A stretch of 64,000 nucleotides of DNA, taken from positions 52,454,039 through 52,518,038 of the forward strand of contig NC_086026.1 in the NCBI RefSeq assembly GCF_036323735.1, read 5' to 3'. Positions 59,256-64,000 of this stretch are shown piece after piece. Numbering within the stretch: position 1 is the stretch's first letter; each line of letters begins with the position of its first letter. The notes under the pieces were generated by a model, which saw only the letters and a list, made by a program, of their open reading frames with translations, made no database searches and was not told where the DNA came from. A program made the translations under genes and the position numbers. This stretch comes from Rattus norvegicus (lineage: Eukaryota > Chordata > Mammalia > Rodentia > Muridae).

Positions 59256-60999
59256 CAAAATGTAAAAAAAAAAAATTCTTTTTTCAGCAAACCCAAAACT
59301 TCATAATTGTTACAACTGGTACCATAAACCAGAAGAGACTGGCCTGAACCAGAAAGACTGGAAGGTTCTGCGGGATCTTGCTTAGACTTAAAAAACCCAT
59401 AAATCGGGATTGATAGGCACAGGGGATGTCCCAATCACAAAGTGAGCAATTCAACATACCTACTGGTGCTGAGTCTGGTAGGTTTCCAGACACTTCGCCA
59501 AGCAGCTGAGGCGTGACGGGGGTGAGGGGTGGGGGAGGGCAGCTGCCCCAAATCATTCAGTAGGATGTTGAAGGGGCCAAGAAATGTTGGGCCTTGTGGG
59601 AAATGCCAGTACCCATGGTTGGTTTTTTTTCCTCCCTAAGAACAATGGGTGGCCACTGAAAGGTGTTGTTCAAGGGGTGACATGATCAGACTTGTGATTT
59701 AGATACCTGGGGGGTGGACTTTAGCCATCTAGTGGGAGGTGATAATAGGCTTGCCATGGTAGTGGCAGTTGGGAGGTTTGGAAGAGTCAAGCTTCAGCCT
59801 TGGGAGTAGGAAGGGGCAGGGAATAAGAAGGGGTCATGGTCAGTGCCTGCTTCTACTAAAGGCACTTGGGGGACACCACGCAGGGAGAAGCTCCGAGATG
59901 ACTTTGTTAGGGGCTCTTCAGGTCCACATCACTGTCTCTGCCTCGGTGTCAGGACTGCAGACCATCCAGGGTCTCGGGCCAGCTTCTGATGTCATTCTCA
60001 GATAGGAAACTGGGTGTCCCAAAGGTGGGCTGTGTCCTTTCCCAGACATGGTTCCCGCTTCCTTCTCTACCCTCCAAGTCTCTGTCCTGGATGTGGCTCC
60101 TCTGTCTGTCCCCATTCATGTCCAGCATGATGCCCTGTCCAAAAGGTTCTCAACTGTGAGTGATACCTTCCATAGCTCTGTGTGTCTGACATCGAACTAT
60201 GGGGGAGAGAAGCTATAGCCTCATGTCTGCTCTCAGGATCCTGATGGTCACAGGATCCTCAGAGAATAGGCCCCTCCAAGGGCAAGTCGGGCACCTCTTC
60301 ATAACAGAAGACTTCAGGGTATTTTAGGATAGCAGTGTCTTGGTGCCTAAGAATATTCTGTGGACCACTGGTGACACAGGTGTCCCCTGAGATCATCCTA
60401 TCCTGTCCTTTGTACCCCAACCATTCCCATTACCAGGGCAGTTATCAGAGTCCCTATAGAAAGGTCATGTCCTGTGCTCGACACATTCAGAGCACCAGCA
60501 GAGACCTTCGACAAGCCCTCCGGCTGCAGGAGGATCGATCTGGCAAAAGTGTAAGAGCACCTTGTGTGCAGTGATATTCTCAATGTGTAAGTACACTTTA
60601 TGATGAAGCCCTGAGGAAATTTTTTTAAAAAAAGCATGTGGAGTTTTAGCCCAGTTTTTACTGCTCCTACAAAATGAATATACATGTAACAGCTTGGGAG
60701 AGAGGACCTGTCTTTTTACCAGAGGGCCCGGCATGAGCGGGCCTGGCCTGGAGAGGAGCCATCAACGTGTCTTTGTGCTATTGCTGCTACTGTGGGTTCT
60801 CGGGTCTTGGAATCTGCAGCTGTCATCTGGTTGATACTATCCCTAGAGCTCGGGCCAGAGCTGCTAAGGTTTTGACTCAGAGAGGGCGGACTTGGGTCCA
60901 CTTCCTCCTCTGAAAGGAAAGAAGCACCCTTTCCCAAATCAGCCATTGCAAAACCACACTTGCTATCTTTATCATTTCCTCTTCCTCCTTCTCTTTCTG

Positions 61000-61112
61000 A
61001 GAGACAGTGCCTCAGGCATCCCAGGCTGGCCCTCAGTTTGCAACAGTGTCCTCCTGACTCAGTTTCCCAGGTGCTCTGATTACAAGTATGTGCTACCAAG
61101 CCTGGTTTCCCT
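61000..61112 (-). repeat. B1 SINE (degenerate)
   Basis: Antisense GCATCCCAGGCTGGCCCTCA core. Confidence 0.7.
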
Positions 61113-61234
61113 CCCTCCCTCTTCTTCTCCCTCTCTTTCCTTTCTTCCTTCTTCCCTCTCTCTCTTTTCCTCCACTCCTGACAAGGTTCCTCAGCTTCCT
61201 AAATGCCACCAAAAAACCAGAACTTTTTAAAAAT

Positions 61235-61618
61235 TGACTTTATATTTTTTTAAAAGAGCATGTTTTAGACTGTATATTACATGTTTTAGCATGTAAAGTC
61301 TATGTTTTAGACTTAGAGCAGAACTGCAGGGATAGTTTTCACAAAGCCCTTCTGCATCCACATAGATGGAGTCCCCCCCCCCACCGCCCCACATGCTCTC
61401 CCTTCATGCGCAAACCCCTCCCAACTGAGCCACGCTAGTGAATGAGCCTGTGTTGACATGCCCTTATCTCTCCAAGTCCATGGCTTCCATTACGCCTCTC
61501 CCAGCATACATTTTGTGGGTTTTGAGGAACGCATCATTACACTGTTACATGCTTTTACTCCCCAAGCCCTCTGTGTTCTGCCTATTCAGCCCCTCAGAGA
61601 ACCGGACGTCATCGAGGA
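61235..61618. repeat. Probable ancient L1 (L1M-type) fragment
   Basis: The run from GACTTTATATTTTTTTAAAA through the CCCCCACCGCCCCACATG block to CTGCCTATTCAGCCCCTC resembles a widespread old mammalian L1 3' region. Divergence is high. Confidence 0.4.
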
Positions 61619-61621
61619 GGC

Positions 61622-61785
61622 TCATCAGGTAAATGGGTGTGCTGCATAAGCCAGACAACCTGAGTGGTGTAAAGAGAGAACTGACTCCTGAAAGTAGTCT
61701 TTGGGTCCCCACGCCCTGGCCATGCCTTTCATGCAAAAGCCCCACCCCAACACTAACAATGATAAAAAATTTAAATGCACGTAAT
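61622..61785 (+). repeat. B3 SINE tail fragment
   Basis: AGAGAGAACTGACTCCTGAA then an A-rich end with AAAAAATTTAAAT. Confidence 0.6.
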
Positions 61786-61924
61786 GATTTTAGGTCATTT
61801 GAGAGAAAATAATGCCTAGCTATTATTTACTTCAAATTATCTTCTGAACTTTGTAGCTTTAATGAAATTTTTTGCTGGCTCTTCTCTGCTTTCTGTCCTG
61901 CTTTTCTCAACATCCTTTCTCTTT

Positions 61925-62108
61925 TCAATTCTTTCTTCTTCCCTCCCTCCCTCCTTCCTTTTTTCCTTCCTTCCTTCCTTTCTTTCTTTCTTTCTTTCTT
62001 TCTTTTTCCCTTTCTTCCCTTCTTTCTGGACAGGATCTCACTCTTAAGTTCCTCCTCCTTCGGTCTTCCAAACACTGGGATTACAGGTATGAGCCACCAT
62101 GCTTGACT
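61925..62108 (-). repeat. TTCC/TTTC tract and B1 fragment
   Basis: Polypyrimidine run (61,938-62,022) followed by an antisense B1 end (CACTGGGATTACAGGTATGA); the run is probably its expanded tail. Confidence 0.75.
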
Positions 62109-62117
62109 TTAATATTA

Positions 62118-62382
62118 ATTCAAACCTGGATGACCAGGCATTAACTGTGTGCTTTTCTTTTGACACAGGGTCTGACTCTACAGTCTGGGCTGTCCTTGCC
62201 TTGTCCCTCCCTCTTCTGCTTCTTGGAAGCTGGGCTTGTGGCTCCACCCCGGGTTCCTCTTATCTTGCATCAGGCTTGTTTTGAATTTACCATGTAGCTG
62301 ATAATGACTTTGAACTTATGATACCCCCTATCTCTATCTCCCAAGTGCTAGAATGACAGTTGTGTGCCACCCTGCTGAACTC
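62118..62382 (-). repeat. Degenerate antisense B1-like fragments
   Basis: 62,118-62,250 and 62,275-62,382; the latter ends CCAAGTGCTAGAATGACAGT TGTGTGCCACC. Confidence 0.55.
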
Positions 62383-62385
62383 CAG

Positions 62386-62386
62386 C

Positions 62387-62424
<38 letters not shown>

Positions 62425-62492
62425 CATGTGTGGTGTGTTTGTGTGTATGTGTGTGTGTGTGTATGTGTGAGCATGTGTGGTGTGTTTGTGTG

Positions 62493-62532
<40 letters not shown>

Positions 62533-62569
62533 TGTGTGTATGTGTGAGCATGTGTGGTGTGTTTGTGTG

Positions 62570-62608
<39 letters not shown>
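62386..62608 (+). repeat. TG-based minisatellite
   Basis: Three copies of a unit holding GAGCATGTGTGGTGTGTTTG embedded in TG runs (near 62,421, 62,469 and 62,546). Confidence 0.9.
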
Positions 62609-62762
62609 ATGCTCACACATGCCACAGTAGGAGCACAGAGGTCAGAGAACAAGCACTGGGAGTCAGTCCTCTCCTACTCTGTGTGTCCTAGAGATCAAAT
62701 TCAGGTCTCCAGGAGTGGTGACAAATGCCTTTACCCACTGAGCCATCTGGACAACCTTTGTA
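62609..62762 (-). repeat. B3 SINE
   Basis: Antisense end with CCCACTGAGCCATCTGGACA. Confidence 0.75.
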
Positions 62763-63599
62763 TCCTTTCTCCACTCCTGTAAAGCCTCAGGTGCAGGTAG
62801 AATTGCTCATCTGATAGGTAAGGATGTAGAAGTTTGAAGAACTGAAGGCGTGTGCCCAAGGTCGCACTATGAAATGTGTGTGTATGGGGCACTCGACCTT
62901 AAGCCCAAATCCGACTCCTCTCCATCCTTGAAACTGACCGGCACAGCTTTCAAACTCGAGACCTCAGGTTGGGCCAGCCTTGGCTCCCTGCCCCCAGCAG
63001 AGCCCAGGCAGCCTTCCCTAGTGCACAGACCCTCCATCCCCTGAGCCTCATTTACCTTCTCCCAGTTTGTGTTGGTAACCATGACTCACAGATCAAAGAG
63101 TGCGCTGTCAGAGGATGCTGGAAATCAGACCCAAGCCTTTGGGCGGACTGGCATTTTCCTGCAAACAGACATTTTGGGGATCTCTGAGCTTCTATAGATG
63201 TAGGGTTAGAAGCCATATTCTGGGGTTTCTTCTGTGTGGGCTGGAACTTCTAGAATCTAGACAGTCATTTGCAACATCATTAGTGAATGTTTAGTGCCAA
63301 AGGGAATGCACCAGAGATGAAGGGTCCATGTTGTCCAAGAGCTGAGATGACAGGATAGGTCTGAGCCGTCACACCCAGCTGCCACTTACTCTCTTCCCCC
63401 CCCCTCACTCTTTCCACCCGTTAACATTCTTTGAATACTTTCATGGCTGTGCACTGACAGTGGACAGACATCATTCCCATGTAACTGATTTACTCTTCCT
63501 GTATTTGGGCAGGTGTAAGTGAGTGTGTTTGTGCCAGTGGGCACACCCACTCGGAGACCAGAGGTCAACATCGGGCATCTTCCTCTGCATTATGTTTTA

Positions 63600-63800
63600 T
63601 ATTTATGTGTCGTTTATGGGTGTGGGTGTGGGTGTGTGTGTAGGAGCGCGCGCATGCAGGACATATATGTGGAGGTCACGGGACAACTGGCAGGAGTTGA
63701 TTCTTTTCTTCCACTTGGTGGGTTCCAGGGATTAAATCAGGTCATCAGGTTTAGTGGCAAGTACCTTTATCTGCTGAGTCATCTCGATGATCCCTCCATC
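63600..63800 (-). repeat. B3/B2 SINE
   Basis: Antisense with GTGGAGGTCACGGGACAACT and CTGCTGAGTCATCTCGATGA; includes a GCGCGCGCATG alternating run. Confidence 0.75.
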
Positions 63801-63904
63801 TACTGTTCGAGCCGAGCTTGCTGTTTTAGATAGTCTGGCTGGCCGGCGAGCACTGGGAATTCTGCCGATCTCTACCTCAAACGAGTTGAAGTTATAGGTG
63901 CAAG

Positions 63905-64000
63905 TTGCTGTGCCTAGTTTTAGGGTTTGTTTTGTTTTTCTAGTTTTTGGGAGGGGGTGGTTATTTTGAGATACGGTCTCACCATGAAACTCCAGCTGGA
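63905..64000 (-). repeat. B1 SINE, cut by the right edge
   Basis: Antisense B1 start with GAGATACGGTCTCACCATGA. Confidence 0.6.

Larger units (their letters stand above)
55700..64000. other. Intergenic DNA upstream of Oaf
   Basis: No exon that I can support lies here. The stretches 55,700-56,700, 57,980-59,085, 59,260-60,990 and 62,765-63,595 are free of recognised young repeats. The sentence-like open frames in it belong to SINEs and microsatellites. Around 59,600-59,720 the sequence looks like a degraded ancient repeat that I could not assign. TRIM29 is the next human gene on this side, and its promoter would face Oaf from beyond the right edge. Confidence 0.7.

Overview
This is 64 kb of muroid rodent nuclear DNA, most probably rat. 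The interspersed repeats are B1, B2, B3 and B4 SINEs. A full-length, young ID (BC1-related) SINE with a long poly(A) tail and a 15-bp target-site duplication sits at 32,544-32,680. Such copies are far commoner in rat than in mouse. The window carries coding exons of two genes, both on the minus strand, whose human neighbours lie side by side in 11q23.3. I therefore place it in the syntenic block on rat chromosome 8; this is inference from gene content, since no alignment was run.

Layout from left to right. (1) 1-20,640 is the 5' part of Pou2f3, an octamer-binding transcription factor. Coding exon 1 (20,616-20,643), coding exon 2 (14,101-14,169), intron 1, and at least 14 kb of intron 2 are present. 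Exon 3 and everything beyond lies off the left edge. (2) 20,640-21,010 is the CpG-rich Pou2f3 promoter. (3) 21,000-37,280 is the Pou2f3-Oaf interval. It is rich in young SINEs and in a muroid LTR-like medium-reiterated repeat, and it holds several short motif clusters. (4) 37,280-55,083 is the complete coding region of Oaf (out at first homologue) in four exons, predicted to give a secreted protein of 282 residues. It has an AATAAA signal at 37,297-37,302 and a first intron of about 14.3 kb. (5) 54,760-55,620 is the Oaf CpG island promoter. (6) 55,700-64,000 is upstream intergenic DNA with SINEs, MIRs and microsatellites and no gene I can support. In human the next gene on this side is TRIM29, which is not reached here.

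I find no undescribed multi-gene system; this is a compact vertebrate locus with ordinary gene structure. The most interesting signal is regulatory. By eye I count eleven perfect POU octamers (ATGCAAAT or its complement), where about two are expected by chance. Ten are in or just upstream of the 5' part of Pou2f3, including three in a row at helical spacing (23,979-24,007) and two in a row (22,826-22,843). This suggests self-regulation by POU2F3 or control by another octamer factor. Other points of note are CTCF-like motifs flanking the Oaf 3' end, a perfect 12-bp hairpin in Pou2f3 intron 2, a non-AUG-initiated polyalanine frame in the Pou2f3 5' leader, an inverted repeat spanning 1.4 kb, a three-level nested transposon stack, and an Oaf stop codon slightly earlier than in the orthologues I recall.
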